From contig OX388305.1 in assembly GCA_947579605.1 (NCBI GenBank), forward strand, positions 31,385,542 to 31,449,541: 64,000 nucleotides of DNA, read 5' to 3'. The notes beneath the pieces were generated by a model. It worked only from the letters and a program-made list of their open reading frames with translations, was not told the DNA's origin and made no database searches. The position numbers were made by a program, and so were the translations under genes. Positions 1-11,400 of the stretch are shown piece after piece (the first letter of the stretch is position 1; each line of letters opens with the position of its first letter). This stretch comes from Athripsodes cinereus. Its lineage: Eukaryota; Arthropoda; Insecta; Trichoptera; Leptoceridae.

Positions 1-110
1 AAAAGTGGTGTAGCCAGTGAATTCGATACCACAGTACATTCTGTTGTTAAAAAAACGTACAGTAAGGATGGATGGCAATCTTTATCGCTGAATTGTGGTA
101 TCTTAACGAC
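1..110 (-). repeat. Diverged copy of the GGGGTAGCCAG dispersed repeat (LINE-tail-like)
   Basis: A worn copy of a repeat seen more clearly at 880-1010, 1110-1215, 51550-51660 and 60770-61190. Shared landmarks are a GTGTAGCCAG start and a GGATGGCAA...ATCGCTGAATT end. The strand is given for the sense of the LINE whose 3' tail the repeat resembles. No coding potential is evident. Confidence 0.45.
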
Positions 111-224
111 TTGAGGTTTAAATTTTCTCATCATGCTTTATCTAAAAGGCTTATATTATTAATATTTGCTTCATAATAATAAGTTAAACACCATAACCTA
201 AAACTGAAAAACGTTGGTACTAAC

Positions 225-389
225 AGTTATATCGGAGAGTATAGACTCTAAGGCTTCTTTTTTCTCTTCTCCAGATTCATCGCCATCCAATATTCCAGAA
301 ATATATGATCCAAAAACGTTTTCATCCGTATTTAAAGATTTTAATTTATCGATTAACCAGTCCCCAAACTCGTCCACGACGGCCGCCAT
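225..389 (-). CDS. CCDC43: CCDC43-like protein, first coding exon (gene runs off the left edge)
   Basis: Fifty-five codons from an ATG at 389 encode MAAVVDEFGDWLIDKLKSL and continue to ILSDIT, ending at a GTTAGT splice donor (phase 0). The start, the FG-WL...L..L.....V(Y/F)G.YI.GIL core and the following acidic EE-rich stretch match the N-terminus of coiled-coil domain-containing protein 43, a small conserved metazoan protein of poorly known function whose C-terminal half is a lysine/glutamate-rich coiled coil. The remaining exons would lie left of position 1. The ATG at 389 was preferred over the longer frame to 458 because family similarity begins there. It could instead be a stranded exon or pseudogene, but the frame is clean and has a good donor. 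Confidence 0.7.
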
Positions 390-411
390 TTTTCTACTTT
401 CAACATCATAC

Positions 412-491
412 ACGCGAGATTTTAAAATGTAAAAAAACGGATTGTACTCCAAGTTCAAAAATTGGACACTCGTAGCGTTAGTAGTTCTCTC
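412..491 (-). repeat. CCDC43 upstream segment, inverted duplicate of 1612-1686
   Basis: The sequence just upstream of the CCDC43-like start recurs in inverted orientation about 1.1 kb away (1612-1686) at roughly 75-80 bases and near identity. Shared landmarks are CTACTAACGCTACGAGTGTC, the GGAGTACAATCC core and the TTACATTTTAAAATCTCGCG end. It probably contains the 5' untranslated or promoter region of the gene. Confidence 0.75.
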
Positions 492-669
492 ATTTCTATG
501 ACCAAATACGCCACAATCTCCTTGACTAATAAATTATGATACCTAGATGTGAAAGTAAACATCAAATCAAATTTTTATGTATTATAATATTTTGTATGGA
601 AAAAAAGAAAGGGTTAGTTAAATGAGTTAATTTTCATCCCGTGGAGCACCCAGTAAAGAATTCGTCTCC

Positions 670-1050
670 CACTCTTCTCCGTAAGTTTTCGAGTGTCCTG
701 TAAAGGTGTTCGAAAAAATAAAGACATTTTATTTCTTAAATTCAACGATAAGGTTTGCCACCCATCCTGAATGTTTTGATTTTATATTGGTACGAAGAGG
801 ACAGCTTGCGTGTTTATTATATGGGGATTTTTTAGTTCAGGGGAATGCAACAAAACTTCGATTATTTTTATGATGGTGTTCACGTCGTATACCACAAGTG
901 GGGAAGCCAGCAGACTAACCGCATGTAATAAACATATAGATTGTCCTCTCCGTGTCAATAAAAGTATAAGTCATTCAGAATGGGTGGCAAACCTCATCGC
1001 TGAATTATAGATGTAAAAGTTTTTATTTTTTCGAACATCCGCCTTTTACA
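670..1050. repeat. Two head-to-head copies of the GGGGTAGCCAG dispersed repeat
   Basis: The left arm (about 670-815) and right arm (about 885-1050) are inverted copies of one repeat. Both contain CATTCAG.ATGGGTGGCAAAC, a TTCGAAAAAATAAA segment and TGTCCTCT near the centre. The arm ends read TGTCCTGTAAAAG and its complement. The left copy extends to about 600 through a GGAGAAGAGTGGGAGAC-like stretch related to the satellite unit at 61182-62114. No open gene is present. Confidence 0.65.
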
Positions 1051-1099
1051 AGACATTTATTAATGCAAAATTAAATAAATAATAATTAAGTAGACTAGT

Positions 1100-1310
1100 A
1101 CTACTACACATGCACGTCGTATTCCTCAAGTGGGGTAGCCAGCAGACTAACCGCATGTAATAAACATATAGATTGTCCTCTCCGTGCCATTACAAGTATA
1201 AGACATTCAGAATTTAAGATGTAAAATAACTGCTTTTTACAGAACACTGAAAAATTTACGAAAAAGATAGGGAAACCAATTCTTTGCTAGGCGCTACACA
1301 GAAAATTGTT
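1100..1310 (-). repeat. Further copy of the GGGGTAGCCAG dispersed repeat
   Basis: It runs from the CGTATTCCTCAAGTGGGGTAG start through CTAACCGCATGTAATAAAC, TTGTCCTCTCCGTGCC and AAGACATTCAG to TTTACGAAAAAGATAGGGAA and AATTCTTTGCTAGG. The last parts correspond to the unit that is tandemly amplified at 61182-62114. The span 1310-1610 holds nothing recognisable. Confidence 0.6.
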
Positions 1311-1611
1311 ACTAAGGTTAAATGGAAGTCCCCAGACTTCTGCGGTATCCGGAATTGATGATGAATCTCTTTCAACAAAGGTGTAACGAAAATTTTGAAT
1401 ATTTGTTATAACTAATAGTGGAAAGGTGCACCATGTACATTTTGTACAACTATTTCTTGTACATTTTGTAGTTCAATACATTGTATCTTATTAAATATGT
1501 GTAATGAAAGATGTATAAAATAAATATTAAAATATACAAAATGTATTATGTTGCAAATACCTATTTGTTTTATTATCTTCAAATTGTTTTGTGGGTTGGC
1601 TGTCGACAAAG

Positions 1612-1686
1612 GAACGGACTACTAACGCTACGAGTGTCCAATTTTTGAACTTGGAGTACAATCCATTTTTTTACATTTTAAAATCT
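1612..1686 (+). repeat. Inverted duplicate of the CCDC43 upstream segment (412-491)
   Basis: Near-identical in inverted orientation to 412-491. The homology stops sharply at CTCGCG, where the gene copy continues into its first exon, so only upstream sequence was duplicated. Confidence 0.75.
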
Positions 1687-2160
1687 CGCGACCAGATTTG
1701 GTAGTTTCCTACTTTTTTGGTAGTTTTTGAGACATTTGCAAATATGATTAGTAGTTTTTATTTCTTTGGTAGTTTTTTGTATTTAGTCGGTAATTGGTAG
1801 ATAAATTATCGGGTACTTGGGAAAAGTACCCGATACTTACTGATCGAAAATAATTGTCGGTACAAATACCGAGTACATTGTAGAAAAAGGTACCTACTGC
1901 GAAAAAATATTGTTGAAGAAAACCGAGGAATTTTTGAAATTCTTCAAATTCCTATACCATTTTGAAAATTCTGCGACGGGGGGGTAGAAATTTAAGCGAG
2001 TAACTTTTTTCAATAGTCGGTACAAATACCCGGTAAAAAGGTACTGTGATAAAATATTGTTTAACAAAACCGAGGAGTTCTTGAAATACTTCAAATTCCT
2101 ATACCATTTTAAGAATTTAGTAGTTTTTGAAAATAAAATCTGCTCACACTGATACCCTGG
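1687..2160. repeat. Degenerate non-autonomous repeat with GGTAGTTTTT and CGGTACAAATACC motifs
   Basis: It starts at CCAGATTTGGTAG and ends near GGGCAGTGCTGCCATCCCGG. Inside are repeated GTCGGTACAAATACC blocks and a segment with GAGGAATTTTTGAAATTC and GACGGGGGGG. That segment recurs inverted in the TAGTGATG element at 42243-42575, and its poly-C part also occurs near 13820. It is probably a relic of the same non-autonomous transposon group. Confidence 0.45.
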
Positions 2161-2179
2161 GCAGTGCTGCCATCCCGGA

Positions 2180-2512
2180 TTTTGGGAAATACGTAGCAAC
2201 GTAGCTTAAGCACACACGGAAAAATAAAGATCGTAGTTCGGTTAATGGGTGCGTCCAGATAGTTGGATTGAAATGTCAATCATTCGGTGACAATCCGGAG
2301 CATTCTTTGAAGAAATATTCGCCTTCGTTTCCCGTCCTTATACGGGTTACGAAGGCATTCATTCGAATATTTCTTCGGAGAATGCTCTTGAATTGTCACC
2401 AAATGATTGAAGATTGATTGACATTTCAATCCAACTATCTGGACGCACCCATTAACGGAACTACTATTTATATTTTCCGAACTCTGTACTTGAGCTACGT
2501 ATTTTCCATTTT
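2180..2512. mobile_element. Foldback (inverted-repeat) element, about 330 bp
   Basis: The two halves are reverse complements. The left arm has GGGAAATACGTAG, TTAATGGGTGCGTCCAGATA and TTGGATTGAAATGTCAATC, and the right arm has their complements in reverse order. The centre contains a second hairpin around GCCTTCGT...ACGAAGGC. A degraded relative lies at 33040-33225. No transposase is present. Confidence 0.75.
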
Positions 2513-2539
2513 TTTGTGTTCTTTACTTTGTGTGAAACG

Positions 2540-2685
2540 GAGAGTAAAAATAGAATAGCCCTTGTAGGACCTTTGCCTCCGAAACAATAGATCTCCAAGC
2601 CCTTCTATCTTGAGCGATGGACTGCCAGTCGTCTTTATCATTGAGCTCCTCTAGATCTCGGTTGATGTTATCCAGCTGTTGATAT

Positions 2686-2687
<2 letters not shown>
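2540..2687 (-). pseudogene. LINE reverse transcriptase, 3' coding remnant
   Basis: On the minus strand this reads LEELNDKDDWQSIAQDRRAW followed by RSIVSEAKVLQGL. This resembles the D.W...A.DR..WR..V..A. C-terminus of RTE-like endonuclease/reverse-transcriptase LINEs (compare [14 protein letters not shown] in the LINE at 5932-6891). Only the last ~45 codons survive. Confidence 0.55.
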
Positions 2688-2753
<66 letters not shown>

Positions 2754-2916
2754 AAGATATATCTGGGTTTTGTTATAAACCCAAATACAACCTTATACAC
2801 CTTTCACAGTAAGCTAAAAGCTTGTGTCGTGAAAGGGGAGTTTGCCGGCACCTGGGATCGAACCCCGGACCCCTTGATCACAAGGCCGCGACTCTACCTC
2901 CAGACTACCGACGATT
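2688..2916 (-). mobile_element. tRNA-derived SINE (family A) with a 62-nt poly(A) tail
   Basis: In minus-strand sense the head reads TCGTCGGTAGTCTGGAGG (A-box-like) then GGGGTTCGATCCC (B-box-like), followed by the family body (TTTCACGACACAAGCTTTTA, ATAACAAAACCCAGATATAT) and a run of A complementary to T at 2688-2749. The internal Pol III promoter layout is typical of tRNA-derived SINEs. Other copies are at 9855-10100, 36838-36900, 36908-37077, 52570-52758 and 59246-59400. Confidence 0.85.
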
Positions 2917-2922
2917 AAAATA

Positions 2923-3589
2923 CATATTAAATTTAATAATAGTTACAAAATATATAAAATCGCTATCTTTGAAAAATAATAATATATTAAAGATACAAGG
3001 AGCATAACTTTAAATCATAAAGAGACATGTGCACACATTTTTATTTGGGTATACTCTTTTAAAACTGTCCATTAAGGAGTTAAAATTGTAGTTTGGACTT
3101 TTTATTGGCATGTGATATTATTCTTTAAGTATTGAATTTTAATATTTGATACTAATAATCTTTTTATAAAATGGTTATGTCATTATGAGCATTTATTCTG
3201 GAAATGTCAAAACATTTATGAATTCACATGTCCCTTTTTGAATTAATGTTGTTCATAATTTCATATATTTTTTTAACGTAGGTAAGTGAGATGACACCGA
3301 TTTTTCTCAGAATTAGCAATGATTTTTACCTTTGCCTATTTAAATCCATGGAGAATATAAAGTAGTTGCCATGGTTTCCTAAAAAACAGCTAAACAGTTA
3401 GCACTTATTATTTTAGAGTTTCTCTTCATTTCTCTTTAACTCAAGAAAAACTTTATTTCCTATTATGTATTAATGATGATAGTTTTGAGATTTCATAATA
3501 ATATAATTGGTGAGGATAAATTTTCATTTGCCTGTTAAGAAAAGAAAATTGGAAGTATAAAACTGTTTCAGGAAATAATTATTCACAGT
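2923..3589. other. Upstream region of ARL2BP, no repeat recognised
   Basis: AT-rich sequence. A TAACGTAG/GTAAGTGAG donor-like site near 3282 and a TTCACAG acceptor-like site just before the ARL2BP ATG would suit a non-coding first exon, but I cannot define that exon's start. No other feature is visible. Confidence 0.3.
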
Positions 3590-5358
3590 ATGGATTGTCG
3601 TGGAGACTTTGAATCAGATTTCCAGATTGAACTATCGAATTGTCACCTTGAACATTTTGATGTTGTAATAGGTCACATTGAAGATATGCTAGTCCAGACG
3701 AAATTCACGGTATGTAGAAAACATTTAAATTTTGCAATTAAATTGTGGGGGCGTGATGAAATAGATTATTAATCTATTTTAAAGAAAGTGATATTTAGGA
3801 ATGTATTGTTTATTTTGAAACTTTTTTTGCTGAGTAATTACATATATATTGAAAATGTACTTGTTTGAATGTTATTGGAGAAGTGTGCATTGTTTAGAAT
3901 TTTAGATGTAAGACTGTTGGAATATTATTATAGATTATTAAATTTCATCTGATCTTCTCTATAAAACCTTATATTTGAAGTGCAAACAGCTTTACACCTA
4001 TTCATATGTCTTAACGACTGACAGTAAGAGTGGTTTACATCCCTTCTGGAAATAGATTTTAGTCTCTGATTCTTATAAATATATTTCAGTAAAATAATGG
4101 ATCAGTGTATAATACTACACAGCTCTGAGCCCCTAGACAAACACGCACTTGGCGATCGACTACAAACAAATTTTCGGCAATAACTGCAACAATAACGCAT
4201 AATTATACGGTACATGTAGGTAGATTGTCGAAAAGTTTGCCAGTAGTCGACCGCTAAGTACGATTTGTCTACGGGCTCTGAACACAGGAAAAGTGACAGA
4301 GGTGACAGACGACAAAAGCATTGTAAATAAAAAAGCTCTTTGAAAAAATCTACTACCTGAGTGTGAAAGTATGCTATTACTTTCCGACATAAAGTTAGAA
4401 TTACATACTATTAGAGACACCTGCACCTCTTCCCTTAATTATGTATTACCTATGCATCTGTAATTTATGTCTTTCGTCTGTTGTGTACTATATTGATCTA
4501 AGTAAATACAAAAAGTTGAATTTCTACTTCGAACACATTTTCAGAAGATAAATAATCCAGACTTCTCATATCATTCATAAAGATTATTTGGCAGTGTTGT
4601 CATCAATCTAGAGATTATATTTTTTTTTCTGCAGCGTAGTTAGTTTTGATTTAATACTTTTAAATCACTGCTAATAATTTTGATGCTAATAGTGTAAAAT
4701 AAATGCCATCGAACATTTTTAGGATATCATTACATGTTTCATGGAAAATCATTGGAAATACTTTGAAGATGGTGAAGAAAATAAGCTCATATACATGGAT
4801 ATTTTCTTGAAATATACAACACTGATTGAGCAATTTATACAAAGATATTTGTGTTGTAAAATACAAGAATTTTCCTTCAACAAATTTGTTCAACAACTGC
4901 AGTATGTATAAAGATTTTTATTTAACATTTATACATTCTTAGTATGGTGGTTGTAAATATTTTAATTGAGTTGTATATATTTTATTACATGTTGGATTAG
5001 TGAGTACGGGCCAAGAAATTTAGAAGGTGAAGTGTATGAAATACTTTATTCATTATCAGACTTTTTGACATTCAAAGAGAATATGTTGGATTACAAACAT
5101 GTGAGTATCACGGTCTTCACTTCTTAAACAATATTGTACTTATAATAGGCTTACTTAACAATTGAATTCCATTTAATGAATGTATATACTAAATAAGACA
5201 AACAAAACACAAATGAAACATATCAAAGGAAAAGAATACAAGAAATCATAAGTAATAAGTACATCATTATAACACTGATAAATTTTATTTTGTTTCAGAT
5301 GAAAGAAGGTAGAGTTGCAGATTTAAGTTGTGACATTAAAGTAACAAAATTATTATAG
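3590..5358 (+). CDS. ARL2BP: ADP-ribosylation factor-like 2-binding protein (BART)
   Basis: Four coding exons join in one frame: 3590-3709, 4723-4901, 5001-5100 and 5299-5358, giving 152 aa (human about 163). ARL2BP/BART binds GTP-loaded Arl2 and acts in the cytosol, at centrosomes/cilia and with mitochondria. The all-helical BART domain spans almost the whole chain. Recognisable blocks are FDVVIGHIEDMLVQ (family FDAVVGYLEDII), FMENHWKYFEDGEENKLIY (family FMDKYYLEFEDTEENKLIY), YTTLIEQFI, EILYSLSDFLTFKENMLDYK and a short C-terminal MKEGRVADLS. Donors are GTATGT, GTATGT and GTGAGT; acceptors are TTTTTAG, GGATTAG and TTTCAG. Intron 1 carries a small inverted-repeat element (4119-4283). The gene ends 52 bases from the stop of NUP93, which runs towards it. 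Confidence 0.92.
4119..4283. mobile_element. Small inverted-repeat element (MITE) in ARL2BP intron 1
   Basis: The ends are imperfect reverse complements over about 55 bases. The left has GAGCCCCTAGACAAAC, ACTTGGCGATCGACTA and AATTTTCGGCAA. The right, complemented, has GAGCCCGTAGACAAAT, ACTTAGCGGTCGACTAC and AACTTTTCGACAA. It is about 165 bp with no ORF, and no clear target duplication was found. Confidence 0.65.
5284..5289 (-). promoter_or_regulatory. Candidate poly(A) signal of NUP93
   Basis: AATAAA on the minus strand, about 125 bases after the NUP93 stop. It lies inside ARL2BP intron 3, so the NUP93 3' UTR would cover the last ARL2BP coding exon in antisense. Confidence 0.45.
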
Positions 5359-5410
5359 CTGGAATTCATCCAGATACATGTACAGGGGATAGCCAATTAA
5401 ATATTATTAA

Positions 5411-8400
5411 TTAATGCATTAGGATTTGCATTTGTGTTAATTGGCTATATGTGTCTCCGGGCATACGATAAGGAATGTTGCCAGCAAAGCTAGTCAATGC
5501 CTCAGCTTGTTCACGAAGAAACTCCACTTGCTGAAAAAATAAATGTACTGTTAGTATAACACATGGATTGTAAATCATAAGTGTATGAGGGAATAGGATT
5601 ATTAAAATATGAGATATGTGACTATTAAATCACTTACCTTATCCTTTCCATCTTGAGTGAGGTGATGATGTCCCCTTAGTGTTTGGTACTGTGTGTATAG
5701 TATTGTTATAGTAGCCAACAACAGATCTGGAATGACTCGACAAACCTCACCACTTAGCTGTCTGAAAGCCAGCACTCTCTCTTGTTCTTCAGATGCTCGC
5801 AATGGGACCACTTTGCACTTGGCTAATGTCTGCAATTTAAGTCAATTATGAACATACATATTTATTTATTCATCATTCAATTTATAGCCAAGATTGCCAT
5901 TTACAATATATAAAGTACATATAATTTGTACTATACTATACCCTCACGCCGTGTCCCAGGTGGGGTAGGCAGAGAGAACGGAACGCCATGTCGCTCTATC
6001 CTTACATACTTCTTCTGCTTCCTCTACATTCATCCAGTTTCTCATACATGCACGCCGATTCCTCTTACTTAACACGCGACCGTCCTTGAGAATTTGATCC
6101 ACGTGGTTCTCGGACGCCCACGCTTCCTCACACCCTCTCTTTCAGCTAAATACACCCTCTTCGTCAATCTTACACCATCCATTCGCTCCACATGACCAAA
6201 CCATCTCAATTTATTTACACGCATTCTATCAACAACACTCCTCTTGCATCCACTCATTCTTCTAATATCCTTATTTCTTACTCTATCACGCAATGTTTTA
6301 CCTACCATTCTTCTCAGTGATCGCATCTCCACTGCATTTATTCCACTCTCGTCCTTCTTCAGCCATGTCCAAGTCTCGCTTGCATACATCAGTGTCGGTA
6401 CGAGGATGGCGTTGTGCACCAGCATTTTAGCCATGTTCGAGACATTGCTATTGCTAACAATAGATCGAAGTGCACCGTTCACTCTCGCACCAGCCACTTT
6501 TCTTTTTTCAATGTCCCTTTCGTACCTACCATCCCTTACAAACATACTTCCTAAATAAACATATTCGTCCACTTGCTCCAAACATTCATTTCCAACCTTT
6601 ATTTCACACATTGTTCTTTCAATCTCTCTTTCAAACACCAGCACTTTCGTCTTTGTCACATTCATTTTCATCCCATTCATACTGCAACTTTCATATACAA
6701 CTGACACAATCTTTTGTAAATCACTTTCACTCTCAGCCATTAATACCAAATCATCTGCATACATCAACACATTCACACGGTTTCCATTCAGTTCAATGCC
6801 AACATCCATCTCTTTCAAAGGACGCATACAGTAGTCGAAAAAAAGGTTGAACAGCCATGGAGACATGACACAACCTTGCTGTGTATGTCGGAATTTGTAC
6901 ATTGGTGTTAATCATTTAAGTAACTCATACACACATATTTGATAATTGAATAACTATACTCCAAAAATATATTTGATAACATACCTCTAAGGCACCAACA
7001 TAATTGTTAGAATGATACTGATTGAAAAATGTAACTAATCTTGTGAGCATATCAAATGTATTTTGTACATTGGCAGGGAGCTGTGCATTGATATGTCTTT
7101 CCTTGAGACTGTCACAGGTGTGTGTTAGTCTCTCCCTCAGAGATCCAGGTTTGGTAGGTTCACTCACTACTTGGCTGAGGAGAGTGTTACACAGTTGGAA
7201 TACACGATCCACTTTCTGAAAATGACACATTTTAATGGTTGATATTTTTTGTTAGAATCTGTTGTAAGGAACATGGATAATAGATAAAACTATTGTACGG
7301 AATATAAAATTCTAATACAAATGTCTTACATCTGCTAGGTCAAACATATTGATTGCATCTTCAAATAAACCCTTTTTGACCAATTCATCGCCAACATTTG
7401 CTGCTATCACCTATAAAAATAATCATAATTATTTTTATAGTAAATTACTTTATATTAAATATCAATGATTGGTATATTAAAAATGTTATGTTTGAAAAAT
7501 TTAATGAATTGCCTTGCTATCCACAAATGAAGAATTGAATTGATCAACAAGTCCTTTGGTCTTCATTCCAGTGTTAGGGTCAATTCTACCAAAGATGGCA
7601 TCATAGTTCCGACATTCCAACGCTAGATCACCCACACAGATCATGAATAGATTCTTTCCACTGACATCTTTCATATTCCTTTAAATCATAAACAACACAT
7701 TAATTACCACTAATCTATGTATGATTCAATCTCAAGATATGCGTCACTAGCAGAATAGAGAGTATTATATGTCTTCATGCTGTCTTAGCGGTCGTTAAGA
7801 TACCATGACCAACCAACTGGAATAGATTACTAGAGGATCTAAGACAGAACCAGCCTACAGCCACATTCAGGAGCAAGATGAAAACATTACAGTTAAGAAA
7901 GTCATGGTGGCCTTGAGATGGTCACATAGAACACCTTATTTCTAAACAGTTGACACTGTTTGTAAACGGACAGGTTCCACAAATGACAACATATATGTAT
8001 TCAATATATCCACATAAAAATAATTTTCCATAATCTATTGGTTGTACAGACAAGATGCCTGTTGAGTGATATTTGTAATACCTTCACTCACGCAGATGTG
8101 AAAAATCCATAAAAATGCGAAAACGATGTCATATACATATTTACCTTAAGAAATAGAAATACTGAAGAGCTTCTTCAGGGTTAGTGACCTCAAACCTCCT
8201 GACGTAAAGTAAAATAAGTCTGGCAAGATTCAACCGTCTCAGTGGAGCAGGATCCTCTACATCAACAGAGACTGAAATTAACAACAACAAAAAAATATTT
8301 ACACAATTCTAACAGATGTTTTATCTTTCTTTTTGTACTGTCGTAAATATAGACAAAAGAAACATATCAGAGTAATTGTTTTCCGTTTAGTCTAACGTTA

Positions 8401-11400
8401 ATAAAGAAAGACAACATTAATTGTAAAGTTTGTTTGGCAAGTGTGGATCAGGCTAAAGACAAAAACGGTGAAAATCATGAGTGACAGACTTACTAAGTGG
8501 TGCCTGCACTGTCCTAGGTCCTCCCAGCAGATATAACTCATTTAAGGCAATGGCCATATGTACAGTGTGGACTTGGTATCTGTAATATTAACCACACCTG
8601 ATTAGACAACTACACTCTTCTATTATTGTTTGTTTGGATGTTAAAATGGGATTCAAGAAATCCACCACTGCTGAGATATTTTAGATGTCTCAATAAATAT
8701 TATTATAAGAATAAATAAATGAATTGGATGCATAATATTCCATCAACTAGTGTTAAATTACAAACTTAGATATTTCTCCAAATCGCACAGCACTTTGAGA
8801 AGCGCAATAAATAAAATTCATTGTATACATATATGACCATGCATATTAAATTATACTATAAATCTTAAGACTCGCCTTGGAATACGCGATAGAAACTCAA
8901 TAGCTGGTTCAAATTGTCCGGTGAGAGCTAACACTTGAAAATAAACTAAAGGTTGTTCATAAGCCCTGTAATGTGTCTCACCTGAAAAAAATATTTGATC
9001 TTACAATATTCTAACTAAATTCAAATGTAAATTCTCATTATTTTAATATTGACATATATAAATATGATAATTTACTGTTAAATAAGATACATATTATTAT
9101 AAACAACATATTATTTAATTCTTACTTAATTTAAAGTTCATCAAAATGAATTCAAATAATTAACATATAGATTTTTTGTGGGATTGGATAGTTTCTAAAT
9201 TTTGAAGTACATATTTTTATGCAGCTTGAGTAGTAAAATATTTTAATTTGCTTACCATATTCTTCCAAGACTAATTTTTGTAGATCTGAATAAGTGAATG
9301 TGTCAGAATCAGTGGTAGTATGGCCTTCATCTTTAATAATTGATAACTGAAGCCACAAATAATCATCAGCAGTTTTAGCAACTTCTGGATGTTCGTCTGA
9401 TATATCACATGATCCCAAAATGCAGTAGACCTAAAAAAGAAATAGCATTAAATCTATGATAATTTATTTATTTATATTGAGAAAATACCTATTGCATGTA
9501 AAAACAACATCATTTAACTTTTGTAGGGTATGACTCGACCTTTTTCATCAAGATTACTTGAATATATTAATATAAAATAATAATAGGTAATAAAAAAATT
9601 TTAGCACAAAAAAATAAACACTACAAAAATAAACACGTCAACATTATTACTTGCGCAGTGGATAAAATTTAAAATATTATATTAATAAAATATATTTATG
9701 TGAAAACATATATAATTAAATGTATGAAGAAATGTGGTAGTAAGATTGCAACGAAAAGGCTTGTCAAGCTTGCTTATTTATGATTGAAATTATGTAAATA
9801 CTAAGTATATCTTAAGCTGCTTTTATGCATTTGGCACGACTTTATTATTGTAAGAGTTCGTTGGTAGCCTGGAAATAGAGTCTCAGCCTCGTGAACAGAG
9901 GGTCAGTGGTTCCATCCCAGGTGCCGGCAAACTCCCCTTTCACGACACAAGCTTTTAGCTTACTGCGAAAGGTGTATAAGGTTGTATTTGGGCTTATAAC
10001 AAAACCCAGATGTACTACTACTACTACTACTATACCATCACGGCATATCCCACAAGTGGGGTAGCCAGCAGTAAACCCAGATGTATTCTTTTAAAAAAAA
10101 AAAATGTTTTCTGTGAAACAAATAAATAAAAAAATCAAGAGTCCAATATTGATGGAACTTACATAAGATTTAATATAAGATTATTTAACATAAGATTTAA
10201 TAACTCACAGCTCTCTTGTAAGGATCAGTTGTGTTCCTTATGTTTCTGCTGTACTGGAAATTTATTGAGGTCTGTAACTTGCTGCTGAGAGGGCAATCTG
10301 GCTTTTTTATCAGTTCCTCGAGAACTTCGACAAAATCAGAAGGGCATGATCTGTAAGGAAAATTGCTTTTGTTAACACAAGAACTCGCTTATATATAGAT
10401 ATGTATAGACAAAACACAAAATTGATCATTTACTTACGCTGCATTTTTAACACAGTAAAGTGCTGCTTCCAAGTCTCCACATCTCAGACAGTAGTATACC
10501 ATGGGCCATATGGGTCTACCATCAATGTGTCCATCTACCAGACCCAACAGAGCTGGTCCTTGTAGTCTCAAGCCCACAAAACCTCGAACTAGCGGATAGG
10601 TTCCCGGAATACCACCTCTTTGAGCTGACTGGAGATTCTCCGTGACAATACTTTTCATATATGTTTTGTACCTGATAATACAATATTTAATAAAACTTGT
10701 AAATTTGGTAGATAAAATGGGTGAGATGATTATGGTTTTAAGACTTATAAATACTTAAGCCGAGACAAGATAGTGTACATACCTTTGTTCCAAGTATTTT
10801 CGGCCTTGAGTAATGAGGGCTTTCTGTACTGCAGGAGTTGATCTGGACTTGAGAGAATCATCATTTCTCACAAGAGGAGGAATACTAGACATTATTTTGA
10901 TGATACTCCACATTTCTTTAACTTTCTGTAATTCAAAACATTAATATTTCGTATGGGGTATTCACATTGTCACAGATCAACCGAAGTAGGGTCATAGAGG
11001 ACCTCAAAATGTTTACAATGTTTGGCTAATATTGTGTTTTTTCACATTTAGATATTATATTGTTTAATTTACAAGTTTACAAAAAAAGATGATATTAATT
11101 TTACAATGTTAGTTTGTGTAAACATGGTTCTATAATGGAAATGTCTGATTGAGATCTCCGCATTGAACACAAACAAACAAAAAAAGTTAATATTCTAAAC
11201 ATTTAAGATAAAAGAGTAATTTATAATTGTAGCCAGATAAACATTCTCGACAACAGAATAAAATAAAGAATTATTAGTAAGAAAATCAGGTTAAAAAAAT
11301 TACATGAAACAGAAAAATCATAAAATGTGAAACCTTTGGATGCAAATATTTTTAAAAATGAAAAGATTTTTTTAGTTTCTATCGCACAATTCATATCCAA

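Noticed and set aside
1894..2199. 101-codon minus-strand frame with internal repeats
   Set aside because: It lies across a non-autonomous repeat and the edge of the foldback element, and its internal duplication follows the repeated nucleotide blocks.
2822..3007. Frames reading through the SINE heads (CRHLGSNPGPLDHKAATL and similar)
   Set aside because: They are translations of tRNA-derived SINE sequence; the same peptide pattern recurs at each family A copy.
6470..6850. 126-codon plus-strand frame rich in His, Ser and Phe
   Set aside because: Antisense shadow of the minus-strand LINE reverse transcriptase at 5932-6891, which explains the sequence fully.
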